A stretch of DNA of 64,000 nucleotides from Pengzhenrongella sicca (GCF_017569225.1 NZ_CP071868.1:3162001-3226000), one strand, 5' to 3'. Numbered from the stretch's first letter, positions 36,133-46,751 are shown. A program made the numbers and translations. Notes: generated by a model not told the origin, from the sequence alone.

Positions 36133-36426
36133 CTAGGCCAAATGCCTCCAAATCCCCGGTATGCGCGTGCGACGGTTCCGGCCGTGGTCGTTGTCGTGAA
36201 CGTCCCAGATGTTGATCGCGGCAGCACCCTCGGATTCGAACGTCCAGACGCGGGCGTAGATCAACTCCTCGGCCAAGATCCGGTTGTACCTTGCCGTCGT
36301 GGCGTGGGTGTGTGTGAGCGGATCGCGCTTGTGGCACGAGGTGGAAGCAGTGACGGTCCTGATGAACGCGGCTGCCTTGGCAGTTCGCGAGTGCCGGCTC
36401 GCTCGCGACCCTCGCGGCGCGCGCAA
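36133..36426 (-). pseudogene. IS481 family transposase remnant
   Basis: The segment TARYNRILAEELIYARVW, followed by ESEGAAAINIWDVHDNDH, matches the C-terminal catalytic end of IS481-type integrases (usual form NGKVERYNRILAEE, then a Tyr/His-rich end). A neighbouring frame reads HDGKVQP at the same point, so at least one frameshift is present. The DDE N-terminal parts are missing. It is a dead fragment. Confidence 0.6.
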
Positions 36427-36438
36427 CCCGGAGTGAGC

Positions 36439-36480
36439 CGGTGGTGCGGCGCGGGCTCGTGTCCGTGCGCCGCACCACCG
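36439..36480 (-). terminator. Terminator after the sigma-factor operon
   Basis: A perfect 14-base inverted repeat (36439-36452 with 36467-36480) and a 14-base loop lie 9 bases past the stop of the membrane partner gene. No T-run follows. Confidence 0.7.
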
Positions 36481-36488
36481 CTCGGTGG

Positions 36489-37115
36489 TCAGCCGCCCGT
36501 GTGGCCCGCGTCGTCGGTGACGTCGAGCCCCTCGACGAACCGTGCAGCGACCTCGCCCGTCCAGTGCAGCTCGGGTGGGAGCTGGACCGAGAGGTAGTCG
36601 CCGTCGCCCTCGGGCGCGAACACCCCGAGGGTCCCGCCGGGCTGGCCGTCTACCTCGAGCATGTCGTACACGAGCACCTCCTGACCGCCGACCGCGAAGG
36701 TCTGCGCCTCGAACTCGCCGCCCGGCAGCGACTGCGAACCGACGAGGCTTGCGACGATCCGACCCTCGAAGCTGCTCGGGTCCGAGCCGTCGTCGTCGCC
36801 GTCGGCGAGCATCAGGCTGCTCCGGTCGGAGGACAGCACGTGCCAGCCCTCGGGGACCTCCGCGATCGTGAACCCCGCGGGCTGCTCGGCCGTGTAGGCG
36901 ACGAGCTCGGCCGCGGCGGCCGGGGTGGTCGAGGTGAGCAGCGGCGCGCCGACCGCGACCGTGGCCGCGAAGGCGCCGGCAACGCCGGTGCCGACCAGGC
37001 GCGTGCGGCGACGGCGGGCGCGCTGCCCGCGGCTCACGTCGTCGTCGAGCACAGCGGCGGGCGTCGCGTCGACGGTGGCGGTCGCGCGGGACATCAGGGT
37101 GGTCAGGTCGCTCAT
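36489..37115 (-). CDS. Membrane partner of the SigE-family sigma factor (anti-sigma-like)
   Basis: This 208-residue protein has a cytoplasmic N-terminus (about 40 residues, basic RRRRTR end), one membrane helix (about 42-62) and an exported domain of about 140 residues. It is joined to the sigma factor gene by an ATGA overlap, the usual arrangement of sigma and anti-sigma genes. No zinc anti-sigma motif is seen, so the anti-sigma role is inferred from context. Confidence 0.75.
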   Translation of the reverse strand: MSDLTTLMSRATATVDATPAAVLDDDVSRGQRARRRRTRLVGTGVAGAFAATVAVGAPLLTSTTPAAAAELVAYTAEQPAGFTIAEVPEGWHVLSSDRSSLMLADGDDDGSDPSSFEGRIVASLVGSQSLPGGEFEAQTFAVGGQEVLVYDMLEVDGQPGGTLGVFAPEGDGDYLSVQLPPELHWTGEVAARFVEGLDVTDDAGHTGG

Positions 37116-37693
37116 GACAGTCTCCCAGCGGTGAGGGTGGCGTGGATCGTGGGGATAGGGGCGGTGTCGCCCCGCGGGTGGTCCGGGCGCAGACCCTGGT
37201 CGTCGCGCAGGGCCGGTCCGAGCCGGTGCTTGAGCTTCTCGAGCGCCCGTGCCGTCTGGCTCTTGACCGTCCCCGGTCTGCACCGCAGCGCCCGGGCTGT
37301 GTCGGCGACGCTCAGGTCGTGGAAATAGCGCAGCACCACCGTCGCCCGCATCCGGTCCGGCAGCTCCTCGAGCGCCGCGAACAGCAGCCGGGAGTCGTCG
37401 TCGATTGCGCCGCTCCCGACGGCCCGGTCCGGCAGCTCTGACCGGAGGTCCTCGCGCTTGCGCCGGCTCGTGCGCATCTCGTCGGTGAAGGCGTTGACCA
37501 GGACGCGGCGGGCGTACGCGTCGCGGTCCCGCACGTCGCGCAGGCGCGGCCAGGCGAGGTACATCTTGGTCATAGCGGTCTGGACCACGTCCTCCGCCGT
37601 GTGTGAGTCGCCAGCCGTCAACAGCGTCGCCGTGCGGACCAGCGACTGGCGGCGCCGCGCGGCCCACTCCCGGAACTCCTCATCAGATCTCAT
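37112..37693 (-). CDS. SigE-family ECF RNA polymerase sigma factor
   Basis: This 193-residue protein has region 2 (ATLLTAGDSHTAEDVVQTAM and DVRDRDAYARRVLVNAF) and region 4 (LPDRMRATVVLRYFHDLSVA, CRPGTVKSQTARALEKLK). GGAGAGC precedes the ATG. A probable ECF-type promoter (CAACCG, 16 bases, CGTC) lies 28 bases upstream, and a near-copy of it precedes the efflux operon at 45.4 kb. This suggests autoregulation and a shared regulon. Confidence 0.93.
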   Translation of the reverse strand: MRSDEEFREWAARRRQSLVRTATLLTAGDSHTAEDVVQTAMTKMYLAWPRLRDVRDRDAYARRVLVNAFTDEMRTSRRKREDLRSELPDRAVGSGAIDDDSRLLFAALEELPDRMRATVVLRYFHDLSVADTARALRCRPGTVKSQTARALEKLKHRLGPALRDDQGLRPDHPRGDTAPIPTIHATLTAGRLS

Positions 37694-37970
37694 GGATTGC
37701 TCTCCGTTCCTTCATACCCCTCAGACGCGTCCGGCACAGTGAACGGTTGCACGCCCCACGACACCGAAGGTCGCGGGGGCATGCCCCGCGTGACGACCGC
37801 CCGTCCGGCCCGCCTGTCGCACCGCACGCACGGAGCGCGACGATCAGGGCGCAACGCCCACCGCCCAGCGCGAGCGCTCCGTCGGGTGTCGACCGGACCG
37901 CGTCGCGATCCGCCGGGAAGTAATCCTGAGGCAACGACCCTCGCGACGTTCCCGGTTGACCCGCTTCCCT
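37615..37970. repeat. 356-bp duplicated segment, copy 1 (sigma gene 5' end and promoter)
   Basis: It covers the first 26 codons of the sigma gene and about 277 bases upstream. It matches 45313-45668 end to end with no net insertions, at about nine bases in ten by eye. The match stops abruptly at both ends. Confidence 0.9.
37721..37749 (-). promoter_or_regulatory. Candidate ECF sigma promoter of the SigE-family gene
   Basis: On the minus strand CAACCG (37744-37749) and CGTCTGA (37721-37727) are separated by 16 bases, matching the AAC/CGTC pattern of many ECF promoters. The same boxes and spacing recur in the duplicate at 45419-45447. Confidence 0.55.
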
Positions 37971-38289
37971 CGCGTGCACTCGCCCCCGTGACCATCGGTG
38001 ACGACTGCGAGGTCTTGCCCTCACGCCCGAGGTGCCCGAGCGGTCCGACGTCAGCCGCGCTCCGCCCCCCACCACGTGCCGCCGCGCCACAGCCACTCGA
38101 GCAGGGCCCTGGCGGTGATGGCGCAGTCAGAGCGTGGAGAACGCGCACTGCACGACGAGGATCCCGGCCGCCACGAGCAGCAGGCCCGTATACGCGTCGG
38201 TGTCCGGCAGGTCGAGCAGGTGCCCAGCGCCGATCATGAGAAACCTCGCGGTCAATTGATGCCCACGTATGGGCTCTGATCGGTCCTGG
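37971..38289. other. Gene-poor stretch left of the IS1380
   Basis: No full gene is supported. A 36-residue frame on the minus strand (38127-38237) has a ribosome binding site (GCGAGG) and one hydrophobic helix (LLLVAAGILVVQCAF). It may be the remains of a membrane protein. Confidence 0.3.
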
Positions 38290-38811
38290 TCGGGCGGCCG
38301 GAGTCCGCTCGGCGCTGCGGCCGGACTCCGTCGAAGCCGCCGCCCGGCACCTGGCCGCGACGATCACCGAGACCATCGGCGTTGAACGGCCCCACCCGTC
38401 CCTGCTCGCCGGTCCGCACGGCGCCCGGGGACGAGCCGCCCAGAAGCTCCGGGCCGCCACCGACCTCGTCTCCGTTCACCAGACGCCAGCGGATCCCCGC
38501 GTTCTCCGGTCGCGCATGTGCTTGAGTCCGCCGACGCGCGCGATGCCGCAATGGCCCGTCTGGCTTCGCTTGCCCTCACCACCGCCTCGGTCGAGGACGC
38601 CCTCGCCCTCCGCGTTGGGCAGACCGGAGTTCCCTGGGCCAGCGTTCGTACCTGGCTGCCGGGAATGCAGCATGTCGCCTCCGCTGCCGAGGGCCTCGCG
38701 CGAGCAACCGCACCGCACGCCGCCGACCGACTGCCCGACATCGGCTTAGCCTCGATCCACCGATTGGGTTGGCCCGGTGGTGGGCGTGGGAGCGTGAGAA
38801 TGCCCTTCTGA
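38290..38811 (+). pseudogene. Decayed gene of unknown family
   Basis: Two plus-strand frames read protein-like in succession. The first is SVEAAARHLAATITETIGVE onward (about 38320-38510). After a shift near 38515 comes DARDAAMARLASLALTTASV onward (to 38811). There is no start with a ribosome binding site. The family is not recognised, and overlapping antisense frames make this uncertain. Confidence 0.25.
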
Positions 38812-38871
38812 TCTGGAAAAAGGGGACTTGCTGAGGGTCCTGTTCACCAGCTCAAGAAGGGCATCTCGTAG

Positions 38872-40304
38872 ATGCAACTCTTCCACAGCACACCGGTCGC
38901 GTCAGTGGTCTTCGACGAACCGAATCTCGTGTCGGCCGCGGGTCTGGTCCCAGTGCTCGCGTTGGCCCGCCGTGCCGGGCTCGGTGAGCTCGCCGACCGC
39001 TGGTTGACCGTTCCGTCTGACCGAGGCGCACACGCCGGGGCGAAGGTGACAGCTCTGATCGCGGGGATGGCCGCGGGAGCGGACAGCATCGACGACATGG
39101 CCGTCCTGCGTCACGGCGGGATGGGCAAGGTCCTCGGCGCCGCGCCGGCACCCTCGACGCTGGGGTCGTTCCTGCGGGCATTCACCTTCGGGCACGTCCG
39201 CCAGCTCGACGCGGTAGCGTCCCGGTTCCTGACCGCGCTGGCTGCGGACACGGCCCTGCTCGGGACGCCAGGTGACGACGAGACGGTGATGGTCGACCTC
39301 GACGACACCATCGTCGAGGTCCACGGCCACCACAAGCAGGGTGCGGCGTTCGGGTACTCCGGGGTCCGCGGCCTCAACGCCTTGCTCGCCACCGCCTCCA
39401 CCGCTTCGGTCGCCCCGGTCGTGCTCGCCCAACGGCTACGCCGGGGCAACTGCGGGTCGCCGCCTGGGGTGACCCGCCTGATCCGCGACGCCCTGGCCGT
39501 CGTGCGCCGCACCCACCTGGCCCGCCCGGTCTTGGTGCGGGCGGACCCGGCGTTCTACTCCCGCACCCTGGTCTGTGCCGCGGTCGCTGCCGGCGCAGAC
39601 ATCTCGGTGACGGTGCGGATGGATCCCGTGGCCAAACGCGCGATCGACGCCATCGACGCCGACGCGTGGACCACGATCAAGTACCTGCAAGCGATCTACA
39701 ACCAGGCCACCGAGACCTGGGTCTCGGCCGCGCAGGTCGCCGAGATTGCGTTCACCGCGTTCTCCACCCGCAAGCCCGCCGAGCAGGTCCCCGGCCGCCC
39801 AGTCATGCGCCGCATCCCGGACCTGAACGCCCGCGCCAGAGCCGGTCAGGCCACGTTGTTCCAGACGTGGCGGTTCCACGCCTTCTTCGCCACCACGGAC
39901 CTAGACACCGTCACCGCCGACCGCACCCGCGCCGCCACGCCTTGATCGAGAACGGCCACGCCGACCTGAAGAACTCTGGCCTGGCGCACCTGCCATCGGG
40001 GGTGTTCACCGCGAACGCCGCCTGGCTGGTCTGCGCGGTCATGGCGTTCAACCTGACCCGCGCCGCGGACACCCTCGCCGGCCCGGCGCTGGCGAAGGCG
40101 ACACACCGCGACGATCCGCCGCAAGCTCATCGCCGTCCCGGCCCGACTCGCCACAACAGCCAGGCAACTGCACCTGCACCTACCCGAACGCTGGCCCTGG
40201 GCCGAGCAGTGGAGCGAACTGTTCCACCTCACCTGCTCACCCGGCTCCTGGCCGAAGCTCTGGAACTGCAGGAAGCGGAGATCACAAGAGCGATGACTAC
40301 CTGA
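38872..40304 (+). pseudogene. IS1380 family transposase, frameshifted
   Basis: The first frame gives about 350 residues of an IS1380 transposase, including VMVDLDDTIVEVHGHHKQGA and PVLVRADPAFYS (acidic catalytic residues). Near 39930 the reading shifts to another frame (ALIENGHADLKNSGLAHLP and so on). It shifts again near 40108 (RRKLIAVPARLATTARQLHL). Two frameshifts leave it inactive unless trans-acting transposase is supplied. Terminal inverted repeats were not identified with confidence. Confidence 0.85.
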
Positions 40305-40357
40305 CCCGGGATCGCCTGATGGAACCTGGGCGGCAGGTCGCGGCGGCCTCAGGTGCG

Positions 40358-40600
40358 AACTAGGGATCCTTCTCTGTTCGTCAAGCAGGGTTCGTGGTGG
40401 GGTGGCCCTGGTGGACTCGCGGGCGGTGCAGATCTGGCGCCGGGCCTGCGGCTCGACGCGGCGGGGCACGCCGAGCTCACTGATCGGATCGCCGCGGTGC
40501 TTGGCGACTTCGCGAACCGCCCCGCCACCCCGGGGGCACGCCGTACTCCGTGTTCTGGGTGCTGCACCAGGACGTGACGCGTCAGACGCCCCCGCGCAGC
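40358..40600 (+). pseudogene. 3' fragment of a gene cut by the IS1380 insertion
   Basis: Directly right of the transposase a plus-strand frame reads SLFVKQGSWWGGPGGLAGGA onward, then after a shift near 40535 GTPYSVFWVLHQDVTRQ. This looks like a protein C-terminus with no start. It converges on, and slightly overlaps, the permease gene end. The family is uncertain. Confidence 0.35.
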
Positions 40601-41825
40601 GCCGCGATGGGTTCGATCGACGATGCCTTGAGCGACGGGTAGAGCCCTGCCAGCAGGCCGATCACCCCGCCCGCCACGGCCGCGGCACCGACCATCCGCA
40701 GGTCGAGGATCGGCGTCCAGTCGTTGGCTGCACTGACCCCGACGACGACGGCCACCCCGAGGGCGGCACCGAGCATCCCGCCGAGCAGGCCGACCACCAC
40801 GGACTCGACCATGAACTGCGCACCGATGTCCCGAGGCGTGGCCCCGAGCGCGCGGCGCAGCCCAATCTCGCCGACGCGCTCCAGCACGGACAGCAGGGTC
40901 ACGTTCGCGATGCCGACCCCGCCGATGAGCAGCGCCACGCCACCGAGTGCCAGGAAGATCGTGCTCACGCTGGCCTGCACGGACTCCTCCACCTTGGAGG
41001 TCGCGGGCGGCGCCTGCACGTCGATCGTCTCGGGCGCGTTCGGGCTCAGCGCGGTGGGGAGCTGGCTGGTGAGGACAGGTCCGGCGCCGACGGCCAGGTG
41101 CATGTGGAGCTCTTGCGGGGCCGCCAGGGCGAAGTCGGCCCGCGCGGTCCCCTCGGGCATGATCACGGCGGCGAGGACGTCGTTGCGCCTCGAGACGTCG
41201 TCGACGATCCCGATCACCTGGTAGGCCTGGTCGCCGATGAAGATCGACGGCTGGCGGTCCACCCGGACCACCCCGAGGCGCGCGGCCGCGTCCACGCCGA
41301 GCACCACCACGCGGTCGCCGCGGGCGTCGTGCCCGGCGTCGAAGTAGCGGCCCTGCACGACCCGGCCACCGATCGACTCGAGCGCGCCCGGGGACGTCGC
41401 GAGGACGTCCGGCGCGAGCGTGCGCGCGGCGGAGGGGTCGTGCACGGGGACGGCGGTGATCTCGGCGCCGTCGATCTCCACCGTGGAGAACGTTCCGGCG
41501 GCCTCGACGCCGGCGAGGCGCTCGGCGCGCACGGCCGAGTCCCAGGGGAGGTCCGCGAGAGAGCGCCCGGAGCCGTCCCAGCTCTTGGCAGTCGCGGGCT
41601 TGGCCAGGGCCTGCGTGGCCGCGACCGCGTCGAACTGCTTGTTGATCTGCCCCGCGGCGGTCTGCGCGAGCCCGACGGTCACGACCATCGAGGCGATGCC
41701 GAGCACGGTGCCCAGGATGGTCAGGAGCAGGCGGCCCGGGCGGGCACCGATGCCGGCGGCCGCCTCGGCCAGCAGGTCGCGCAAGCCGAATCGGTCGGTC
41801 CGGAGCACGCGTTGCGTCACGGCGG

Positions 41826-41829
<4 letters not shown>
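40582..41829 (-). CDS. MacB-like ABC transporter permease (FtsX family)
   Basis: This 415-residue protein has an N-terminal membrane helix (LLLTILGTVLGIASMVVTVG), a large external MacB core domain (about 60-275) and three C-terminal helices in an FtsX domain (GGVALLIGGVGIANVTLLSV, ERVGEIGLRRALGA). It pairs with the adjacent ATPase and adaptor for export. It overlaps the ATPase gene by ATGA and is last in the operon. Confidence 0.9.
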
Positions 41830-42541
<712 letters not shown>

Positions 42542-42545
<4 letters not shown>

Positions 42546-44152
42546 CCGTCTGCCTCCGTGCCGGCCGTCTCGGTGGCGGCCGTCTCGGTGTCGGACGCCT
42601 TCTTCTTCTCCGGGACGCCGACAACCACCAGGTCACCGGACTCCAGCGGGGTCTCGGCACCGACGATCTCGACGTACCCGTCGGCAGCCAGGCCCGTGGT
42701 GACGGTCACCAGGGAGCTCGGCTTGCCGCCGGTGCCGGCGAGCTCGACCCGCGACTCGCCGCCCGGCCCCGCGGTGAGCGCGGCCAGCGGCACCGCCAGG
42801 ACCTCACCTTCCGTCGAGCTCACGGGTACGCGCACGCGCACGTTCGTGTTCCGCAACGCCTCCACCTGCTCCGGCGTGAGGCTGCCGAGCGTGAAGACCA
42901 CCGAGCGGCGGTCTTCCTTCGGGGCGGCCGGCTCCTCGGTCGTGCCCTCCTCGGGCTCCCCGGCCGCGGGTGGCGTTTCCGTCGGGTCATTGACCGCCGC
43001 GACGGTCACCGACAGCTCCTGGTCGTCGAGCGTGACGGTGCCCACCGTCCCGACGGCGAGCAGCTCGGCGTCGGCACGAGCGGCACTGCCGGTGATCTGG
43101 ATCGTGGCGCCGGACACGCTCATGAACTCTCCGGTGATCGTCCCCCCGCGGGCGGCGGTGACGGCGTCTACGCGACGCGGCAGCGTGGGCACAAACACGA
43201 CCTCGCTGGCCGGCAGGGGCGTGAGCGTCGCGGTCTGCGCCTCGGCCAGGTCCTCCTTGGCGGCCTTCAGCTGCGTCTGGGCCGACATGACCGCCGCGCC
43301 CTCGGCGCCGGTGTCCGTCGGGATGTCCGCCTCGGTGCGCGCGGCCTCGGCCTGCGCGACCGCGCCCTGCGCCTGGAGCAGCGTGATCTGGCTGCAGGGC
43401 GCCTCCTCGGTGGGCGCTGCGCAGTGTGCCTGCTCCTCCGCGAGCGTCGCCCGCGCGACGGAGACGGCAGTGTCGAGCCCGATGATCGCCGACCCCGCCA
43501 GATTGTTGCCCGCCGCGGCCAGCTCGCGCTGTGCGGCGCTGACGTCGTCCTGGGCCGACTGCACCATGTCGCGTGCCGCGGCGACGGTCTCCTGGAGCTC
43601 CTTGCCCGCGGACGGCGGCTCGTAGCCCACCTTCTGGTACAGCGCACGGACGCCCTCGGCCGTGGCCGCGTCGTACGCGGCCCCCGCCGGGTCGCCCGCC
43701 TCGATGCCCAGCGAGCCGAGCGCGGCCTTGAGCTGGAGGACGTCGGGACCGGAGACCCCCGCGCGCAGCGTGCGGTAGGTCGGCAGGTCGCCAGGAAGGA
43801 CGATGACCGGGCGACCCACGATCTCGACCGCGACCGACGCCGACCCGAGCTCGGCACCGACCTGCGGCACCTGGCCCGTGACGATGGCGGGACCGCCCAG
43901 GTCACCCGTCTCGACGCGCAGGGTCACGGGGTCGTCGTACCCGACGTCACCGCGGATCACCAGCTCGTTGGCGATGACGCGGCTCTCCACCGGCACGGTG
44001 ATAGGCCCGGCCGTGGGGGCCGCGGCGTCGGCCGCGGCCTTGCCGGGCGAGACGATGAGCTGGCTCAGGCCCAGCCCCGCTCCGAGGCACACCACGGCGA
44101 CGACCGCCATGATGACGATCGTGCGCCGACCTCCGGCGACCTGCGTGCTCAT
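42542..44152 (-). CDS. MacA/HlyD-like efflux adaptor with peptidoglycan-binding domain
   Basis: This 536-residue protein has an N-terminal membrane helix (about 11-31), a membrane-fusion barrel start (VPVESRVIANELVIRGDVGY) and a PG_binding_1 motif (GVSGPDVLQLKAALGSLGI). A long coiled-coil hairpin (about 200-330) and beta-barrel domains follow. The acidic Pro/Glu insert near 410-430 is unusual. The C-terminus is Glu/Thr-rich. In monoderm bacteria such proteins couple the ABC exporter to the wall. Confidence 0.88.
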
Positions 44153-44201
44153 TGCTCTCCTTCGGTGGTACCGGACGTGCAGACGGTCTCGGGAACGCGC
44201 C

Positions 44202-45224
44202 TCACCTGGACGCCTGGGCGGCCTTCTCGACCATCGCGTTGAGCTCGTCCTGGTGCGCGTCGATAAATTCCTGCTCGAGCGCGAACTGCGCCTCGAGCGC
44301 CGTCCGGGCGGAGCCGGTGCTGTCCTGGCAGGTGCGGTCGGCGGTCGCCGTCGCAATCTCCTGATCGCGGATCTCGGCGAGGGCGGCCTCGTCCGGCGTG
44401 CCGGTCTCCTCGTCGTACGGGATCTCATTAATCAGGTCGTTGATGCTGTTCTGCGCCTCTTGCGGGTTGGCGAAGTCATACCCCTCCTCCGCCATGCAGT
44501 CAGCCCACTTGGCGTACGCCGCGATCGTCCGCTCGTCGGTCTGGGCGTCCTCGTAGAGCTCCGACATCGCGTCGACGAGCTCCTTGAACTCCGGGTCGTC
44601 CCAGATCTGGCTCTCCTCGTACACCTCGTGCTGGGCCTTGCCCTGGCACCCGGCCCTCGTCCAGTCGTACTCCTGGAGCTCTTCCTCGTCGACAGGCTCC
44701 TCGGACATCGACTGCGGTCCGTACAGGGCCAGGTAGAAAGCCGCCTGCTCGCTCTCGCTCATCGATGCGACGTAGTCCGTGTTGGGGTCCACGTACTCCT
44801 GCACCTCGTCCGGGTTCGGCATGTCCTGCGAGGTCGTCGCGCCGTACCCGTACTGCTGGGCGAACTCGAGCGAGTCCGACGCGGGCATGCCGTCGTCCTC
44901 GTCGTCGACTAACGAGGCCTGGCCGGAATAGTCCTGCGGCGTGTACTCGAAGCCCTCGTCCTGCATGCAGGCGGCCACGATCTCCTCGGAGCGGGCCAAC
45001 TGCGCGTCCGCGTCGGCCTGGTCCCGCGAGCCGCCGATCTGCTCCTGGAACGGCGTCAGCGGGCTGTCCTCGTAGGTCACGGTCGCGTCGTCTGAGGGTC
45101 CACCCCCGTTCGAGGGGCCACCCCCGTCCGAGAGGCCACCCCCGTCCGAGCTGCTGCATCCGGTCAGCAGGACCAGGGCCAGAGCCCCGGTCGCGAATAC
45201 GGCGGTGATCGGTGTGCTTCTCAT
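44202..45224 (-). CDS. Acidic secreted lipoprotein of the efflux operon
   Basis: This 340-residue protein has a signal peptide with lipobox LLTGC (Cys 23) and a Gly/Ser/Asp repeat linker (GGGLSDGGGPSNGGGPSDD). The mature domain is very acidic and helical, with paired Cys in ACMQDEGFEY, AGCQGKAQ, ADCMAEEGYDF and a C-terminal Cys. Its ATG overlaps the stop of the truncated sigma leader frame (ATGA). It is first of four exporter genes, with a 49-base gap before the adaptor. The ligand is unknown. Confidence 0.82.
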   Translation of the reverse strand: MRSTPITAVFATGALALVLLTGCSSSDGGGLSDGGGPSNGGGPSDDATVTYEDSPLTPFQEQIGGSRDQADADAQLARSEEIVAACMQDEGFEYTPQDYSGQASLVDDEDDGMPASDSLEFAQQYGYGATTSQDMPNPDEVQEYVDPNTDYVASMSESEQAAFYLALYGPQSMSEEPVDEEELQEYDWTRAGCQGKAQHEVYEESQIWDDPEFKELVDAMSELYEDAQTDERTIAAYAKWADCMAEEGYDFANPQEAQNSINDLINEIPYDEETGTPDEAALAEIRDQEIATATADRTCQDSTGSARTALEAQFALEQEFIDAHQDELNAMVEKAAQASR

Positions 45225-45391
45225 CGTGTCAGGCTCCTTCGGCGCGGTGCAGTCACAGTCGGCGGTGCTGGCGTTAACCGGACCCCAGCGCCCTGCCAGG
45301 GGTGCCGGGATCCCGTCAACAGCGTCGCCATGCGGACCAGCAACTGGCGGCGCTGCGCGGCCCACGCCCGGAACTCCTCATCAGATCTCAT
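45221..45391 (-). pseudogene. Truncated SigE-family sigma gene now acting as a leader frame
   Basis: The 56-codon frame begins like the sigma factor at 37.1-37.7 kb: MRSDEEFRAWAAQRRQLLVR, then MATLLT. After codon 26 homology stops and unrelated residues follow to a TGA that overlaps the ATG of the lipoprotein gene. The start, ribosome binding site and upstream promoter are kept, so it is probably still transcribed and could couple translation into the efflux operon. Confidence 0.75.
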
Positions 45392-45668
45392 GGATTGCTC
45401 TCCGTTGGTTCATACCCCTCAGACGCGTCCGGCACGGTAATCGGTTGCACGCCCCACGACACCGGAAGTCACGGGGGCATGTGCCGCGTGACGACCGCCC
45501 GTCCGGCCCGCCTGTCGCACCGCACGCACGGAGCGCGACGATCGGGGCACAACGCCCACCGCCCAGCGCGAGCGCTCCGTCGAGTGGCGACCGGACCGCG
45601 CCTCGATCCGCCAAGAAGGACTCCTGAGGCAACGCCTCTCGCAACGTTCCCGGTTGCCCGCTTCCCTT
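45313..45668. repeat. 356-bp duplicated segment, copy 2 (before the efflux operon)
   Basis: Matches 37615-37970 without net gaps, at about nine bases in ten by eye. It includes the sigma start, ribosome binding site and the CAACCG-16-CGTC boxes. Confidence 0.9.
45419..45447 (-). promoter_or_regulatory. Candidate ECF promoter of the efflux operon
   Basis: CAACCG (45442-45447) and CGTCTGA (45419-45425) on the minus strand are spaced by 16 bases. They are identical in both boxes to the promoter before the intact sigma gene. The spacer has a few changes while the boxes are unchanged, which hints at retained function. Confidence 0.55.
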
Positions 45669-46011
45669 AGATCACCACTGCGCATAATCGCTGCCTCGTG
45701 GGTGGTAAATCCTTCACACGGCAGTCTGGCATTCAGCCCGAAAAGGGGGGGTCGCGACCAGCACTGAACGCCACATAGACGCCGACGTGCTCGTCGCTGA
45801 GCGACAGTTACCTGGCGTCAGGCCAATGTCCGCTGGAGCCAAGGAATCTGTACCTGCTGAATTACGCTGCTGACGGGCTCGCCTGCCGGCGACCGGAGCG
45901 GTCTCTGCCGCGGAATTCCACTCCAGGAATAGGAGCGACCTTCGGGTTTGCCGAGTCAGTGCATCGTCGCCTCGAATCGCTCCTCGGTTGGCGCGCAAGC
46001 GGAGGCTTAGC
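45669..46011. other. Intergenic stretch with two copies of the dispersed motif
   Basis: No gene is supported. It contains GCACTGAACG at 45761-45770 and GTCGCTGAGCGACAGTTACC at 45793-45812. Confidence 0.4.
45761..45812. repeat. Dispersed palindromic motif copies C1 and C2
   Basis: GCACTGAACG at 45761 and GTCGCTGAGCGACAGTTACC at 45793. The second has the best palindrome (GTCGC, TGA, GCGAC). Confidence 0.55.
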
Positions 46012-46751
46012 TCAAATTCCCTCGATCTGCCCGTAGTCGACGAGACGTTGAGCGACGTCCCGTAGTTTTTCGTTTCGGTGCTGGCTGACGCGGATGAGCA
46101 TCGCGAAAGCATGCTCTGGCGTCACCCGGTGCCGCTCGATGAGGATGCCCTGCGCTTGTCCGATGACCTGCCTGGTCTCCACCGATCGTGACAGGGACGC
46201 CTGCTTTCGGGCGGCGGCGTAGGCGACCGCTGCGTGGGCGGCGAACATCCGCCCGATGTGCTCGGACTCGTCGCCAAACCGTAGGCCCGTCGGGCGAACA
46301 GGTTCAGCGCCCCGAGGTCGTCGCCCTCGACGTACCGCTGCAGCGCCATCATGCCCAGCGCCCCCGCGTCGACCGCCCCTGCGGTGAAGCGGGGCCAGCG
46401 ATCCTCAGTGGCCATGTCGGGTACCCGGACGGTCAGGTGCTCGTAGGCCGCGCTCAATCAGGGTCCCTCGCCGAGGCCTTCTTGAAGAGCGTCGACAATC
46501 GCTGGCAGCTCGCCGGAAGCGGCCTCTGAAGTGACGTGGCGGCGGCCGAGCACAACGCTGATGGATGCCTCGTCGCACCCGGGTACGAGGGCGACGGCCG
46601 CGCGGACGATCTCCACGAGAGTCTCGTGGGGGTCCGGTTGCTGTTGAACGGTCCGGGCGAACTCTCTCAGCTGGGCCGCGAGCTCGTCCTGCCCGTCCGA
46701 GGTCCCCGTGTCGGAGGACGAAGCCTCGCCACGTCCGTCGGCCTTGCTCAC
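46012..46751 (-). pseudogene. GAF-ANTAR regulator inactivated by a stop and a frameshift
   Basis: Reading leftward from ATG 46751 (MSKADGRGEASSSDTG), a GAF domain runs to GLGEGP, where TGA (46458-46460) replaces the Cys normal in this family (EGPCL). It resumes in the same frame with AAYEHLTVRVPDMATEDRWP. Near 46280 a one-base loss (in GGTTTGGCG) shifts the frame. The ANTAR domain (SVETRQVIGQAQGILIERHR, then AFAMLIRVSQHRN) continues in another frame to 46012. ANTAR proteins bind nascent RNA to block termination. Two separate lesions make this a clear pseudogene. Confidence 0.88.

Noticed and set aside
38800-38865. A 10-base inverted repeat (38800-38809, 38856-38865) as the IS1380 left end
   Set aside because: Both arms lie on the same side of the transposase gene, and no match was found on the right, so it does not define the element ends.
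46458-46460. TGA at a Cys position read as selenocysteine
   Set aside because: The same gene has a second frameshift and no SECIS-like structure was seen, so loss of function is the simpler reading.
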